Source: Stenotrophomonas maltophilia R551-3 (GTDB taxonomy: Bacteria > Pseudomonadota > Gammaproteobacteria > Xanthomonadales > Xanthomonadaceae). From it: DNA of 64,000 bases. Location: NCBI RefSeq assembly GCF_000020665.1, contig NC_011071.1:4206501-4270500 (forward strand), in the 5' to 3' direction. The position numbers and the translations under genes are program-made. Position 1 is the first letter of the stretch. Every line of letters begins with the position of its first letter. The notes beneath the pieces are model-generated. The model searched no databases. It was not told the origin of the DNA and saw only the letters and a list, made by a program, of their open reading frames with translations. Of this stretch, positions 44,109-53,669 are shown in pieces.

Positions 44109-46784
44109 ATGGCCGACACACCGGTTTTTCAGGGACACCATCTGATCGAACAGAATGCGTTCGAGCAAAGCCAACTGCTGAAGTCGCTTGCCAGGAGTGG
44201 TCATTTCACGCTCCACGGACCCAACAACATTCTCAACCTGCCCGCGAACCCCGCGCTGGCAACCCGCCTGGGTATTTCGCCACACTCAGGCGGCCCGTTG
44301 AGTGCCTACTCGGATCAACTGAAGTTCGTTCTCGAGGACCTCACGGAAACCTACGATGGCCGAACCCTGCTGGCGAAGGATTCTCCGCCGGATGTGCGCG
44401 CTGCCGCCGTCGAGCGTATGGGTGCCCGCATCCAGGACCTGGAATACACCCTTCGCGCCGGCATCCTCAACGGCGACCTGGTCACCAACACGCCCGAGAA
44501 CATGACCGCGGCGGAAGCCAACGCCAAGATCCGCACCTTCTTCTCCGATCTGGACGGCTACCAGCGCACCCACGCCGCGCAGATTGCGGAACTGAAGACC
44601 CTCAACCCCTCCGAGTTGCGCTGGCGCGCTGTCACCCAGTCCGAAGCCAATGTGAAGGCGGCGCTGGATGCCATCGACGAACCCGGCAACTCGACCCTGA
44701 GCGAGCGCTGGGGTGGCCGCGCATCGATGGGCACCGCGATTCAGGAGGCCAACCAGGGCGGTCGCCTGCCGCTGACCGAGCACACCGCTGCCCGCGTACG
44801 CACTGCGTTCAACCCGGAAATGCCACTGACCATCGTGCGCCCTGGCCCGGCAAGCACGGCTCCGGAACTGGCTGGCTCTGCAGGGCGAGCGGGCGCTGCA
44901 GAAGGTGCCGCCGAAGCTGCCGCCGCGCGCGGACAGATTACCGGCGCCCGCGTACTCGGGGCCGCGGGCGTCGCCGCACTGGCCGTGGACTTCGCCATCA
45001 CCGGCCACCGCGTGGCCGAGTTGCGCAGCGAGGGCAACGACGCCGGCGCAAAATCTGCGGCCACCCACTTCGTGGGGCGCACTGCGGGTGGCTTTGGCGG
45101 CGGCTTCCTGTTGGGCGCAGGGTACGGAGTCGTTACCGGCTCGTGGACCGGACCAGGTGCGCTGGCTACCGGACTGCTGGGCGGCGTGGCCGGCGGCTTC
45201 GCCGGTGAGTACTGGGCCCAGTACCAGGACAAGAAAGCCGTTTACACCCAGGTGGACCGCAGCGGCAACGAATGGAGCCGCGACCCGGAGGATGCAGAGG
45301 GCACCTGGAGCCGCAGCGTGCGCACACCGCAGCCCGACGGAAGCTACCGCGAGATCACGATGGTCGCCGGTGGCCGGCTGGTGGACGAGCTGAACTACAA
45401 AGCCGCCAACGACTCCTATTCACTGGGCATGGCCAACCTGCCCAAGCCGCAGAACCCTTTCAAGCTTGATGCAAGCGGCGAGAGCATGCCCCCGCGCGAG
45501 CCGTTTGAAACCAACCGACACTACGTGCGCAATCCGCACAACGGCGAATGGAACCTCTCCATCCACTCAATGATTGATGGACGCGTCCCCTTTGACTACA
45601 GCGTGCCCGTCGGCCCGGAAAAGTCCGACCAACTGGAACGGGAATCGCAGCGCATCATTGCCCAGAACGCCTTGAACACGCCGGAGGCGCTCGCCGCCCG
45701 TTACCAGGTGGCGTTCAACCAGTACAACTGGCACGAGTTCGCCACCATTGAGCCGGTACCGGAGGTGATCACCAACGCGCTGACCCAGACGCAGCCCCTG
45801 CGCGCCTCCAACGGCGAGAAGTACACGCAGGATGCCAACGGGCAGTGGCAAACGCCGGGTTGGGTGTATGGCACCAACCCGGCCGAGGGCAGCATCATTG
45901 AGGAGCTCAATCGTACGCGCCAGAGCCAGCAGGCCGGCGTACAGGAGCTGACGTCCATGGCCGACATCGCCCGGGCCAACCCCACGCCGACCGAGTACGG
46001 CCTGCGCAGCCAGGTGGTGGACGCCTACCGTAGTGCCGGCATTGTGCGCAGTGCCGAAGAGATTGATGACGCCGTAGCCGCCGTTGCCCAGGATCACGCA
46101 CGCGCCGTGCCCGACTTCGGCACGTTCACGCTGCAGGTACAGAAGGATGGCTCGCTGGCCACACTGGCTGGGAAAGATGACGAGCGCATGCAGATCGTTT
46201 CCGTCACCACGCCAGAGGAGATTGCTCAGGCACACGTGCGGCGCACGACCTCAGAACAAGAGCAGCAACCTGCGGGCGTCGCACCGGATGCACCTTCGCC
46301 ACACACCTCCAGGCCTGCCACGCAGCACGACGCTGACGTAGACCGGCACCACAGCACAGCCCTGCGCCCAGGTGGCAGCGGGCTGCTGGAGCAGTTGCGC
46401 TCGTCGGTAGCCATGCTGGATGAAAGGAACAACAAGCCGTGGGACCAGAGCAGCGACCGCCTGCTGGCCAGCGCCTACCGGCTTGCGGCAGAAGCCGGGT
46501 TCAAGCCCGGCGACACAGTAGACATGGCATTGAGTGAAGCCACCGAAACCCGTGCTGCGGGTACCACGCTGTTCGTGACGCGCTCCGGGCTGGGCGCGTC
46601 ATCAGACCCTGCCGCCAACCGGGTGCAGATGCCAACACAGGACGCCTTGGCGATCGCACCGGAGCAGCAATATGCAGCGGCCAACCGGAGCCTCGGCGCT
46701 CAGGACCGGGAGCAGTCGCAGCAGCTGGCGCAAGCGCAGGAGCGGCAGCAGGAAGAGAGCCGGCAGGGGCCGCGGATGGGCTGA
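44109..46784 (+). CDS. Putative X-T4SS antibacterial effector: AHH/HNH-like nuclease head, Gly-zipper middle, XVIPCD tail
   Basis: An 891-residue protein starting MADTPVFQGHHLIEQNAFEQ (GAGG 9 nt upstream; an in-frame TTG at 44091 is less likely). The head (1-75) has the AHH nuclease layout: GHH (9-11), GPNNILNLP (38-45), SPHSG and SAYSDQL. Residues about 278-370 are Gly/Ala-rich hydrophobic segments (RTAGGFGGGFLLGAGYG, LLGGVAGGFAGEY). From about 752 the sequence follows the XVIPCD pattern that targets effectors to VirD4: GLLEQLRSSVAMLDE, SSDRLLASAYRLAAEAGF, a QGD-like TRSGLG, RVQMPTQDALAIAPEQQ and a Gln-rich end. The preceding gene is an Imm11-like immunity candidate. No VirB/VirD4 gene is in this window. 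Confidence 0.8.
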   Translation: MADTPVFQGHHLIEQNAFEQSQLLKSLARSGHFTLHGPNNILNLPANPALATRLGISPHSGGPLSAYSDQLKFVLEDLTETYDGRTLLAKDSPPDVRAAAVERMGARIQDLEYTLRAGILNGDLVTNTPENMTAAEANAKIRTFFSDLDGYQRTHAAQIAELKTLNPSELRWRAVTQSEANVKAALDAIDEPGNSTLSERWGGRASMGTAIQEANQGGRLPLTEHTAARVRTAFNPEMPLTIVRPGPASTAPELAGSAGRAGAAEGAAEAAAARGQITGARVLGAAGVAALAVDFAITGHRVAELRSEGNDAGAKSAATHFVGRTAGGFGGGFLLGAGYGVVTGSWTGPGALATGLLGGVAGGFAGEYWAQYQDKKAVYTQVDRSGNEWSRDPEDAEGTWSRSVRTPQPDGSYREITMVAGGRLVDELNYKAANDSYSLGMANLPKPQNPFKLDASGESMPPREPFETNRHYVRNPHNGEWNLSIHSMIDGRVPFDYSVPVGPEKSDQLERESQRIIAQNALNTPEALAARYQVAFNQYNWHEFATIEPVPEVITNALTQTQPLRASNGEKYTQDANGQWQTPGWVYGTNPAEGSIIEELNRTRQSQQAGVQELTSMADIARANPTPTEYGLRSQVVDAYRSAGIVRSAEEIDDAVAAVAQDHARAVPDFGTFTLQVQKDGSLATLAGKDDERMQIVSVTTPEEIAQAHVRRTTSEQEQQPAGVAPDAPSPHTSRPATQHDADVDRHHSTALRPGGSGLLEQLRSSVAMLDERNNKPWDQSSDRLLASAYRLAAEAGFKPGDTVDMALSEATETRAAGTTLFVTRSGLGASSDPAANRVQMPTQDALAIAPEQQYAAANRSLGAQDREQSQQLAQAQERQQEESRQGPRMG

Positions 46785-46990
46785 TGGCAGCGGTTCTGGC
46801 TGATCAACGTCGATCCACTTGATACCGGGCGAGTTCCGGCGCTCACGTTGCAGAGACTGGGTGCCGCGAAGGAAGAAGGCTGGCTCCAGGCACCTGTCGG
46901 AATCCTCCTAGCTGCGTCGCCAACAATCCCCGATATCCCTGCGCAGAGCACCTGCCGCACCATCAAGCGTCTCTTCGCAGGAACCCACAC

Positions 46991-48490
46991 ATGAGCCTGG
47001 CGCTGGTCCACAGCCGTGCCCGCGCCGGGGTCGATGCCCCACTGGTGCGGGTGGAAGTGCACCTCTCTGGCGGCCTGCCTGCCACGCAGATCGTGGGCTT
47101 GGCCGAGACCAGCGTGCGCGAATCGCGCGAGCGCGTGCGTGCTGCCCTGCTCTGCGCGCGCTTCGACTTTCCGCAGCGGCGCATCACGTTGAATCTCGCG
47201 CCGGCCGACCTGCCCAAGGAAGGCGGCCGCTACGACCTGGCCATTGCACTGGGCATTCTAGCGGCCAGCGGCCAGGTCGATCCGCAGTCGCTGCTTCAGT
47301 ACGAATTCCTGGGCGAGCTTGGCCTGACCGGTGAACTGCGGCCGGTAGCCGGAGCGCTGCCGGCCGCGATTGCGGCAGCAGAGGCAGGGCGCATTCTGGT
47401 GGTGCCACCCGGGAATGCGGCAGAAGCAGCTCTGGCCGAGCACGCTGATGTGCGAGTGGCGCGCACGCTGCTGGAATGCTGCGCTGGGTTGGGGAACCCA
47501 CGCCTGCTGCCGCCCGTAGAGCGCGTGGACACGACGCCGTTACCGCTGCCCGATCTGGCCGACGTGCGCGGGCAGGCGCATGCACGACGCGCATTGGAAG
47601 TTGCCGCAGCGGGTGGGCACCATCTGTTGTTGATCGGCAGTCCAGGCTGCGGCAAGACGCTGCTGGCCTCACGCCTGCCCAGCCTGTTGCCGGACACCGA
47701 GGAAGTCGAGGCGTTGCAGCTGGCTGCGATTGCCTCAGTCAGTGGCGAAGGGTTGGACCCAAGACGATGGCGGCAGCGGCCCTTTCGGGCGCCGCACCAC
47801 AGTGCCAGTGCGGCGGCGCTGGTGGGTGGCGGCAATCCCCCCTGCCCCGGTGAAATCTCGCTGGCCCATCATGGTGTCCTTTTCCTCGATGAGCTTCCAG
47901 AGTGGAACCGCAGTGCGTTGGAAACCCTGCGCGAGCCGCTGGAGTCCGGCCACATTCGCATCGCCCGCGCGGCGCGCAGCGTGCAGTATCCGGCGCGGTT
48001 CCAGCTTGTGGCAGCGATGAACCCCTGCCCGTGTGGCTGGGCCGGTGACCGCAGCAATCGCTGCCTGTGCAGCGATGAGCGGATCAACCGCTATCGCGCA
48101 CGCGTGTCCGGTCCGTTGCTGGACCGAATCGATCTGCATATCGGCGTGACGCGCATGGATGCGGTGGAGCTGCGCGAGAGCACGCCGCTGGGTGAGCCCA
48201 GTGCATCGGTACGCGCACGGGTGGAAGCCGCGCACGCCCGGCAGCAGGCGCGTGGCGGGCTCAATGCCCATCTGCCACCGGCGGCGCTGCGGGCGTGCAC
48301 GAAGCTGAGCGAGGCCGATCAGGATCTGTTGGAGCAGGCGATTGAGCGTCTGCAGCTTTCTGCGCGGGCGATGCACCGGATTCTGCGGGTGGCGCGCACG
48401 ATTGCTGATCTGGCGGGTTGTGAAACGATCCAGACGGCGCATCTGGCTGAGGCGATCGGTTACCGGCAGTTGGATCGGGGAAAGCCTTAG
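46991..48490 (+). CDS. comM: ComM/YifB Mg-chelatase-like AAA+ ATPase
   Basis: A 499-residue hexameric helicase that promotes branch migration during natural transformation. The N-terminal ChlI domain is recognised from SLALVHSRARAGVDAPLVRV and LVRVEVHLSGGLPATQIVGL. Walker A is GSPGCGKTLLA (about residue 215), Walker B is GVLFLDELPEW, and the insert FRAPHHSASAAALVGGG is typical. A zinc-like CPCGW...CLC cluster lies near residues 345-360. The C-terminal region is QTAHLAEAIGYRQLDRG. The gene is intact. Confidence 0.95.
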   Translation: MSLALVHSRARAGVDAPLVRVEVHLSGGLPATQIVGLAETSVRESRERVRAALLCARFDFPQRRITLNLAPADLPKEGGRYDLAIALGILAASGQVDPQSLLQYEFLGELGLTGELRPVAGALPAAIAAAEAGRILVVPPGNAAEAALAEHADVRVARTLLECCAGLGNPRLLPPVERVDTTPLPLPDLADVRGQAHARRALEVAAAGGHHLLLIGSPGCGKTLLASRLPSLLPDTEEVEALQLAAIASVSGEGLDPRRWRQRPFRAPHHSASAAALVGGGNPPCPGEISLAHHGVLFLDELPEWNRSALETLREPLESGHIRIARAARSVQYPARFQLVAAMNPCPCGWAGDRSNRCLCSDERINRYRARVSGPLLDRIDLHIGVTRMDAVELRESTPLGEPSASVRARVEAAHARQQARGGLNAHLPPAALRACTKLSEADQDLLEQAIERLQLSARAMHRILRVARTIADLAGCETIQTAHLAEAIGYRQLDRGKP

Positions 48491-48511
48491 AAATGCCGGT
48501 CGGGTTGGCTC

Positions 48512-48606
48512 TTGGTGGAGTCGACCGTTGGTCGACTCGCGCGCGAAGCGCGGCCTTCTGTGAAGTAGATGCAAAGAGCGGTCGACTAACAGTCGACCCC
48601 ACCAAG
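48512..48606. repeat. Inverted SMAG-like palindrome pair
   Basis: GGTGGAGTCGACCGTTGGTC at 48515-48534 faces GGTCGACTAACAGTCGACCC at 48580-48599, between comM and a convergent gene. Confidence 0.75.
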
Positions 48607-48614
48607 GGCAGGCA

Positions 48615-48977
48615 TCACGCCGCGGAATCCACCCGCCCACGCCTCGCCAGCAACGCCACCCGACGGCTGACCAGCGCGTGCAGCTCCGCCAGCTCCGACG
48701 CCCGGTCAGCCGTCATGTTCCCGCCGAACAACACCCGCGACAACGCCGCCTCGTCGCTGTCGTCCGGGTGCTGCCACCGGTCCCGGTACACCTTCTGGCA
48801 CACCAGCCAGGCCCGCCGCAGCCCGCCACCGGGCAACGGACGCACCACGCGCTCGTAGACGTGCCAGAACTGGTACTCGGCCTGCAGGTCGATCACAGGC
48901 GCTGCGGACAGCGCCTGCCGGGGCCGTCCCGGGCTCCGGATGTCGAACAACGGTGATCGCGGGTTGTACTGAGCCAT
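48615..48977 (-). CDS. Conserved protein of unknown function
   Basis: A 120-residue soluble protein starting MAQYNPRSPLFDIRSPGRPR. MLLGHPVYM eight codons upstream is an alternative start, and neither has a strong ribosome site. The core is helical and Trp/Tyr-rich (EYQFWHVYERVVRPLPGGGL, AWLVCQKVYRDRWQHPDDSD), with a C-terminal ALVSRRVALLARRGRVDSAA. No family recognised. Confidence 0.55.
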   Translation of the reverse strand: MAQYNPRSPLFDIRSPGRPRQALSAAPVIDLQAEYQFWHVYERVVRPLPGGGLRRAWLVCQKVYRDRWQHPDDSDEAALSRVLFGGNMTADRASELAELHALVSRRVALLARRGRVDSAA

Positions 48978-49069
48978 GTAGACAGGATGACCCAGCAACA
49001 TTGTGGGAACCTTGCGTCGCCGCCAGAAAATCGCTGCCCATTGCGCAAGACGGGTTTCTGGATGGGTTT

Positions 49070-49108
49070 GGGGTCGGATCCCTTTGCACCGCAAAGGGCT
49101 CTGACCCC
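49070..49108. repeat. Imperfect palindrome of the GGGGTC(A/G)GATCC type
   Basis: GGGGTCGGATCCCTTTGC, 3-nt loop, GCAAAGGGCTCTGACCCC. It ends 13 nt before the stop of the TonB-dependent receptor gene and could act as its transcription end. Related to the palindrome at 22089-22129. Confidence 0.8.
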
Positions 49109-49121
49109 GCCCTTCGTTACC

Positions 49122-51440
49122 TCAGAACGCCATCGACGTACTGAACATCAGCTGCCGGGGCGCGCTGCGCTGCAGGGTCTGGTAATCCCCCGAGAACGAC
49201 GACCCGGCGATGGTGGCGGTGCCGATGTTGTGGCGGTTGAACAGGTTGCTCACGTCCAGCCGCAGCTCGAGCCCCGGCACCGCGCTGTCCGCACCGAAGC
49301 GGTAGGCGGCATAGGTGTTGACCTGCCAGAAGGTCGGCACGCGGATGTCGTTCTCGTAGGTGAAGGGCTGGCGCAGATAGGAGGTGCTGGTGGCACCGAA
49401 GCGCCAGTCACCGAAATGCGCCGACAGGTCGCTGACCAGCGAGATCTGCGGGTAGCCCGGCTGGGCGTTGCCCTTGATCGGGTACACCGTGTCGCCCACC
49501 ACGAAATCGCTGTCGTAGTACGAACGGGCCACGGCTACGCCCTGGTAGAACTGCAGGTGATCGGTCAGGTCGGCGGTGATGCCCAGGTCGGCACCGATCA
49601 CGTGCATCTTCGGCATCAGCCGCACGGTGTTGATCTGCGCGAACTGGGTGCCGATGGCCGCCGACAGCAGGCGGTTGCGGATGTCGTTGTAGAACACATC
49701 GCCGGTGATTGTCAGCCGGTCGAAGCGATGCGACGCGCCGACGGTCAGGTTCCAGTTCTTCTCCGGGCGCAGCGTGCCGGCCACGCGGTCGAACTCTTCC
49801 TGGTCGGTGATGGTCCACGCCGAGGCGGTGTAGCCGATGTTGCCGCGCTGGGCCACGCGGTAGCCGTTCATGGTGTTGGCCAGGTCGATGAAGGCATCGG
49901 TGGATTCGGTCGGGCTCCAGAACAGCGAGACATGCGGCAGGAAGTTGCTCTTCGCGCGCAGCGTGCCGTTCACCGGCCGGTCCTTGGCATCACCCAGGCC
50001 GCCACCGCTGGTGCGGAAGTCCACGGCCTTGAAGCCAACGCCCAGCTTCAGCGTGTCGTTCAACACGATGTCGTCCTGCAGGTAGAACTGGCGCGAGCGG
50101 GTCACCCAGCTCGATGCGTTGTCGGTCTTGAACGCGGGGCCATACACATCGAACGGGCCGGTGGCCTTCAGCGGCGGGCCCTCGCCCAGCAGCGGCTGCT
50201 GGTACCACTCGGTCTTGGCCGCGGCCTTGCTCTTCTCCTGCCAGAAGCCAGCGGTGAAGGTGTGCGCGCCGGTCTCGAACTGCAGGTTGAGCATGCCGCC
50301 CAGGCGATTCACACGCGGCGTCTGCACCTGTTCGGAGAACGGTGCGCCGTTGGGCGACGGCACGGTCGGATCGGTCAGCGTGGCCTGGGTGTGGCTGTTG
50401 GCGTTGTACAGCTGCACGTTGCCACTCAGGGCCGGGGTAATCTGGAAGCGATGGTTGATCGAGGACACGCGGTCGCGGGTGATCTGGCCGGTGTCGTACG
50501 GGATCAGTTCGGACAGCTCACCGCAGGTATAGGCGCCGCAGGACTTGTCCGCATTCTCCGGCGAGGCCACGTACCACGCCCAGGCATAATCGGGATAGAA
50601 GATGTCGGCCTTCCAGCCCAGCTTGCGGATCATGTCGAACGAAATGTTGTTGTAACCCCAGACCTTGGCCTTGCTGTCGGACAGGAACACGGTGAAGTCG
50701 CCCCAGGCAACGTCCTGCTGCAGCTTCAGGTCGCCGCGCAGGAAGTTCTGGGTGCCCTCGCCCTGGTACTTGTCGGCGGACACGCGCTGCAGGTCGACCA
50801 GCACCTTCGGGCCGTGCTCACCGAGTTGGCCGCTCTGCCCGGACACGGTGGTGACCAACGTGTTGTTGCTGCCCACGCCCTGTTTCACGCGCAGGCTGGA
50901 CGTGTCCTGCAGCTCGCGCAGGCGGTATTCCAGGCTGCCGCCGTTGACGCTGCTGGAGAACACGCTGACCGGTGCGCCGCCGGGGCTGACCGTGATCGCG
51001 CCGATGCCATCGGGCACGCCCACGTTCACCACGCTGGTGCCGGTGAGCGAGAGGAAGCCGTTGTCGTTCAGTGGCACGCCTTCGAAGGTGATGCCCATTT
51101 CGTTCATGCGGAAGCCGCGCACGAACAGGCTGGTGGCCGAGATGTCCAGGCCCAGCCCGTCGGTGGCGGTGTAGCTGGCGCCGGGTACCTGCTTCAGCAT
51201 GGCCAGGCCGTTGTTGCCGGTGACCATCGCGTCGAGGTCTTCCGCCTTGATGATGTAGCGGTTGGGACCGACCACCTGGGTGGGTGCAACGGCGGCGCCG
51301 CGCGGCGTGGCGATCACCTGCAGCGCGTTCAAGGTGGTGGGGGTGTCATGTGCTGCGTCGTGCGTTTCTGCGGCATACGCCGGTGCGGCGATGGCCGTGA
51401 TGATGGCAAGGGCGAGGCGCGTCGTGGGTGGGGTGTTCAT
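49122..51440 (-). CDS. TonB-dependent outer-membrane receptor
   Basis: A 772-residue outer-membrane transporter. Signal peptide LALAIITAIAAPAYA; the plug follows (residues about 30-170) with LFVRGFRMNEMGITFEGVPL, GFLSLTGTSVVNVGVPDGIG and PVSVFSSSVNGGSLEYRLRE. The rest is a 22-strand-type barrel ending in TLQRSAPRQLMFSTSMAF with C-terminal Phe. ELRLDVSNLFNRHNIGTATI near the end is the standard last-strand block. The substrate is unknown: no siderophore, maltodextrin or vitamin gene is adjacent. Confidence 0.93.
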   Translation of the reverse strand: MNTPPTTRLALAIITAIAAPAYAAETHDAAHDTPTTLNALQVIATPRGAAVAPTQVVGPNRYIIKAEDLDAMVTGNNGLAMLKQVPGASYTATDGLGLDISATSLFVRGFRMNEMGITFEGVPLNDNGFLSLTGTSVVNVGVPDGIGAITVSPGGAPVSVFSSSVNGGSLEYRLRELQDTSSLRVKQGVGSNNTLVTTVSGQSGQLGEHGPKVLVDLQRVSADKYQGEGTQNFLRGDLKLQQDVAWGDFTVFLSDSKAKVWGYNNISFDMIRKLGWKADIFYPDYAWAWYVASPENADKSCGAYTCGELSELIPYDTGQITRDRVSSINHRFQITPALSGNVQLYNANSHTQATLTDPTVPSPNGAPFSEQVQTPRVNRLGGMLNLQFETGAHTFTAGFWQEKSKAAAKTEWYQQPLLGEGPPLKATGPFDVYGPAFKTDNASSWVTRSRQFYLQDDIVLNDTLKLGVGFKAVDFRTSGGGLGDAKDRPVNGTLRAKSNFLPHVSLFWSPTESTDAFIDLANTMNGYRVAQRGNIGYTASAWTITDQEEFDRVAGTLRPEKNWNLTVGASHRFDRLTITGDVFYNDIRNRLLSAAIGTQFAQINTVRLMPKMHVIGADLGITADLTDHLQFYQGVAVARSYYDSDFVVGDTVYPIKGNAQPGYPQISLVSDLSAHFGDWRFGATSTSYLRQPFTYENDIRVPTFWQVNTYAAYRFGADSAVPGLELRLDVSNLFNRHNIGTATIAGSSFSGDYQTLQRSAPRQLMFSTSMAF

Positions 51441-51734
51441 GGGCAGATCCAGGGTGCAGGGAGAGAGCGGCGCAGGCGCACGCCCAGCACGTTGCAGCAC
51501 CGGTGTCGGCGCTTTGGCTGGCGATGCGATTGCGTTGAGGGAGTGACGGCGCGGTGCGCGCCGGTCAGCAGACGAGGACGATCATCTGCTGCGGGATTCG
51601 ATGGGGTGATTTCGACGTGCGAAATTCTTGCATCGCACTGCCGCATTCGCCATTGCGCGGTGGTACAGCGCGGATGGCGATGGGGATGGGTGGGCTATAC
51701 GTGGGTATAGCCTGGGTCGGCGCATACGGTGCGC

Positions 51735-51865
51735 GTGTGCCAACCAAGGTTGGCGCCTACCGGGGCGGATGGGGTCTGGTAGAGGCCGACCTTGGTCGGC
51801 GCTTGCCGCTTGTGTGTGCCAACCAAGGTTGGCACCTACCGGGGCGTGCAAGGTTGGCACCTACC
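51735..51865. repeat. Cluster of SMAG-like palindromes
   Basis: GTGTGCCAACCAAGGTTGGC... units at 51735-51761 and 51814-51840, an opposite-facing GGTAGAGGCCGACCTTGGTC... unit at 51778-51802, and a truncated copy at 51846-51865. They fill the gap between the receptor promoter side and the HAD gene end. Confidence 0.85.
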
Positions 51866-51884
51866 AGGGCATAGGGGCGCGCGG

Positions 51885-52718
51885 TTACTGCAGGACGAAA
51901 CGCTCAATGGCGCGCGCCACGCCTTCGTCTGCATTGCTGGTGGTCTCGAACCGCGCCACCGCCTTCACCGCGTCGATGGCATTGCCCATCGCCACGCTGG
52001 TACCGGCGTACTGCAGCATGGTCAGGTCGTTCTCCTGGTCGCCGATGGCCATCACGTTGGCGCGGTCGATGCCCAAGTGCTCGGCCAGCTTCTGCAGGCT
52101 TGGGCCCTTGCCGGCGCGGTGGTCGAACACTTCCAGGAAAAACGGTGCGCTCTTCAGCACCGCGAAGCGCTCGGTCAGTTCGCTGGGCAGGCGCGCGATG
52201 GCGGCATCCAGCACGTCGGGCGCGTCGATCATCATCAGCTTGATGAAGGACATCGACGGGTCCATGTCTTCCACGCGGCGATAGGACAGCGGCATCCGCG
52301 AGAGATGCGAGTCGGCCACGGTGTAGTAGCTGATGTCCTGGTTGGGCGTATACATGCGCCGGCTGTCCAGCGCCTGGAAGTGCACACCCAGGTCTCGGGC
52401 CACCTGCTCGCAGAACAGGAAGTTGTCGAAGCTGAGCGGATACTCGACCACGGTTTCGCGCGTGCCGATGCGCTGCACCAGGCCACCATTGCAGGCGATG
52501 CAGTAGTCGTCGTCGCCGGTGATGCCCAGCTCGTGCAGGAACGGTGCCAGGCCGGGAACCGGGCGGCCACTGGTCAGCACGATGTGCACGCCCAGCGCGC
52601 GCGCCTGCGCGATCGCCTGCTTGGCCCGGACGGTGAGCGTGTGGGTGGGGTCCAGCAGGGTGCCATCCATGTCGATGGCGACCAGTTCGATGGTCGATTG
52701 CCTGCGGCCCATGTCCAT
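51885..52718 (-). CDS. Cof-type HAD phosphatase
   Basis: A 277-residue sugar-phosphatase-like enzyme of the HAD-IIB (Cof/YidA) group. Motif I is IDMDGTLLDPTH with the nucleophilic Asp, motif II is LTSGRP, the motif III Lys lies near FDHRAGKGPSLQKL, and motif IV is MAIGDQENDLTMLQYAG. The C2-type cap occupies about residues 85-190. The likely substrates are phosphorylated sugars or cofactors. Two ATGs (MDMGRR) are possible; the first was used. Confidence 0.92.
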   Translation of the reverse strand: MDMGRRQSTIELVAIDMDGTLLDPTHTLTVRAKQAIAQARALGVHIVLTSGRPVPGLAPFLHELGITGDDDYCIACNGGLVQRIGTRETVVEYPLSFDNFLFCEQVARDLGVHFQALDSRRMYTPNQDISYYTVADSHLSRMPLSYRRVEDMDPSMSFIKLMMIDAPDVLDAAIARLPSELTERFAVLKSAPFFLEVFDHRAGKGPSLQKLAEHLGIDRANVMAIGDQENDLTMLQYAGTSVAMGNAIDAVKAVARFETTSNADEGVARAIERFVLQ

Positions 52719-52867
52719 TGCGTTCAACTCGTGCGGGGCACGCCAGTTTAACCCCTCATGCCCGGTTCACCTCTTTGCCCACGTTGGCCGGGATACTGCG
52801 GGAGCCTGTGCGTCCCCCACCGCAGGACGGCCCGCTGACCGCCCTTCCCTGGAGAACCTTGCGACGC

Positions 52868-53530
52868 ATGACCTACCGTGCCCCCGAAACCAATGACAGC
52901 GCGCCCCTGGCCGAGCAGATCGAGCAGATGATCGACGAGCTGCCCGGCGACCAGGTCAGCGTCGGTACCCTGCTCAGCGCACTGGGCGATGAAGGCCTGC
53001 TGCTGATCGTGATCCTGCTCTCGGCCATCTTCATCATTCCGGTGTCGATTCCCGGGCTGAGTACCGTGTTTGGCGCCTCGATCCTGCTGATCGGCCTGAG
53101 CCGGGTGCGCAACCGCCCGCTGTGGGTGCCGCAGAAGCTGGCGCGCCGCGAGATCGCCACCGACAAGCTGAAGGCCAACCTGGGCCGTGCGCTGAAATGG
53201 GTGCACCGCATGGAGCGGCTGTCACGGCCGATGCGGCTGGCGGTGATGGTGCGCTCGAAGAAGATGATGCGCCTGAACAACCTGATGCTGGTGTTCGCGA
53301 CCCTGCTGCTGATGGCGCCGGCCGGGCCGATTCCGTTCAGCAATACCTTGCCGGCGCTGGCGCTGATGTCCTTTGCGATCGGCTTCATCCAGCGCGATGG
53401 TGCGGCGGTGGCGGCTGGTTATGGTTTCGTGGTGGCTACGGTGGTGTATTTCGGCGTGCTGCTGGGTGGCGTGGGGTTTGCCGCCGAGTCGGTGTTCAGT
53501 GGATTCCGCGCTGCGCCTTCGGAAATGTAG
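52868..53530 (+). CDS. exoD: ExoD-family membrane protein
   Basis: A 220-residue inner-membrane protein of the ExoD family, linked to exopolysaccharide production and alkali tolerance in rhizobia. Landmarks are LAEQIEQMIDELPGDQVSVG, ILLSAIFIIPVSIPGLSTVF, NRPLWVPQKLARREI, and the late GPIPFSNTLPALALMSFAIG followed by QRDGAAVAAGY. Four or five hydrophobic helices are seen. Its TAG stop forms part of a GTAG repeat end. Confidence 0.88.
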   Translation: MTYRAPETNDSAPLAEQIEQMIDELPGDQVSVGTLLSALGDEGLLLIVILLSAIFIIPVSIPGLSTVFGASILLIGLSRVRNRPLWVPQKLARREIATDKLKANLGRALKWVHRMERLSRPMRLAVMVRSKKMMRLNNLMLVFATLLLMAPAGPIPFSNTLPALALMSFAIGFIQRDGAAVAAGYGFVVATVVYFGVLLGGVGFAAESVFSGFRAAPSEM

Positions 53531-53665
53531 CGCCGAGCCCATGCTCGGCTGCTTATGGCCTTCTGTAGAGTCGAGCCATGCTCGACTGCTGCTGGCAAAA
53601 GCAGTCGAGCATGGCTCGGCTCTACACAGGCCAGTTCAAAGCAGCCGAGCGTGGCTCGACTCTAC
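53527..53665. repeat. Four SMAG-like palindromes, two facing each way
   Basis: GTAG-headed copies start at 53527 and 53565; inverted copies end at 53625 and 53665 (CTAC). The inner pair (53565-53589 / 53601-53625) is nearly perfect over 25 bp. The first copy contains the exoD stop codon. Confidence 0.9.
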
Positions 53666-53669
53666 AGAG

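Noticed and set aside
46785..46990. comM as an island insertion site
   Set aside because: comM is a known target for resistance islands in Acinetobacter, but here it is intact, and the 206 nt before it have no target duplication or transposase.
48987..51710. 907-codon open frame on the plus strand
   Set aside because: Antisense to the TonB-dependent receptor. The translation has no domain and the composition expected of a mirror frame.
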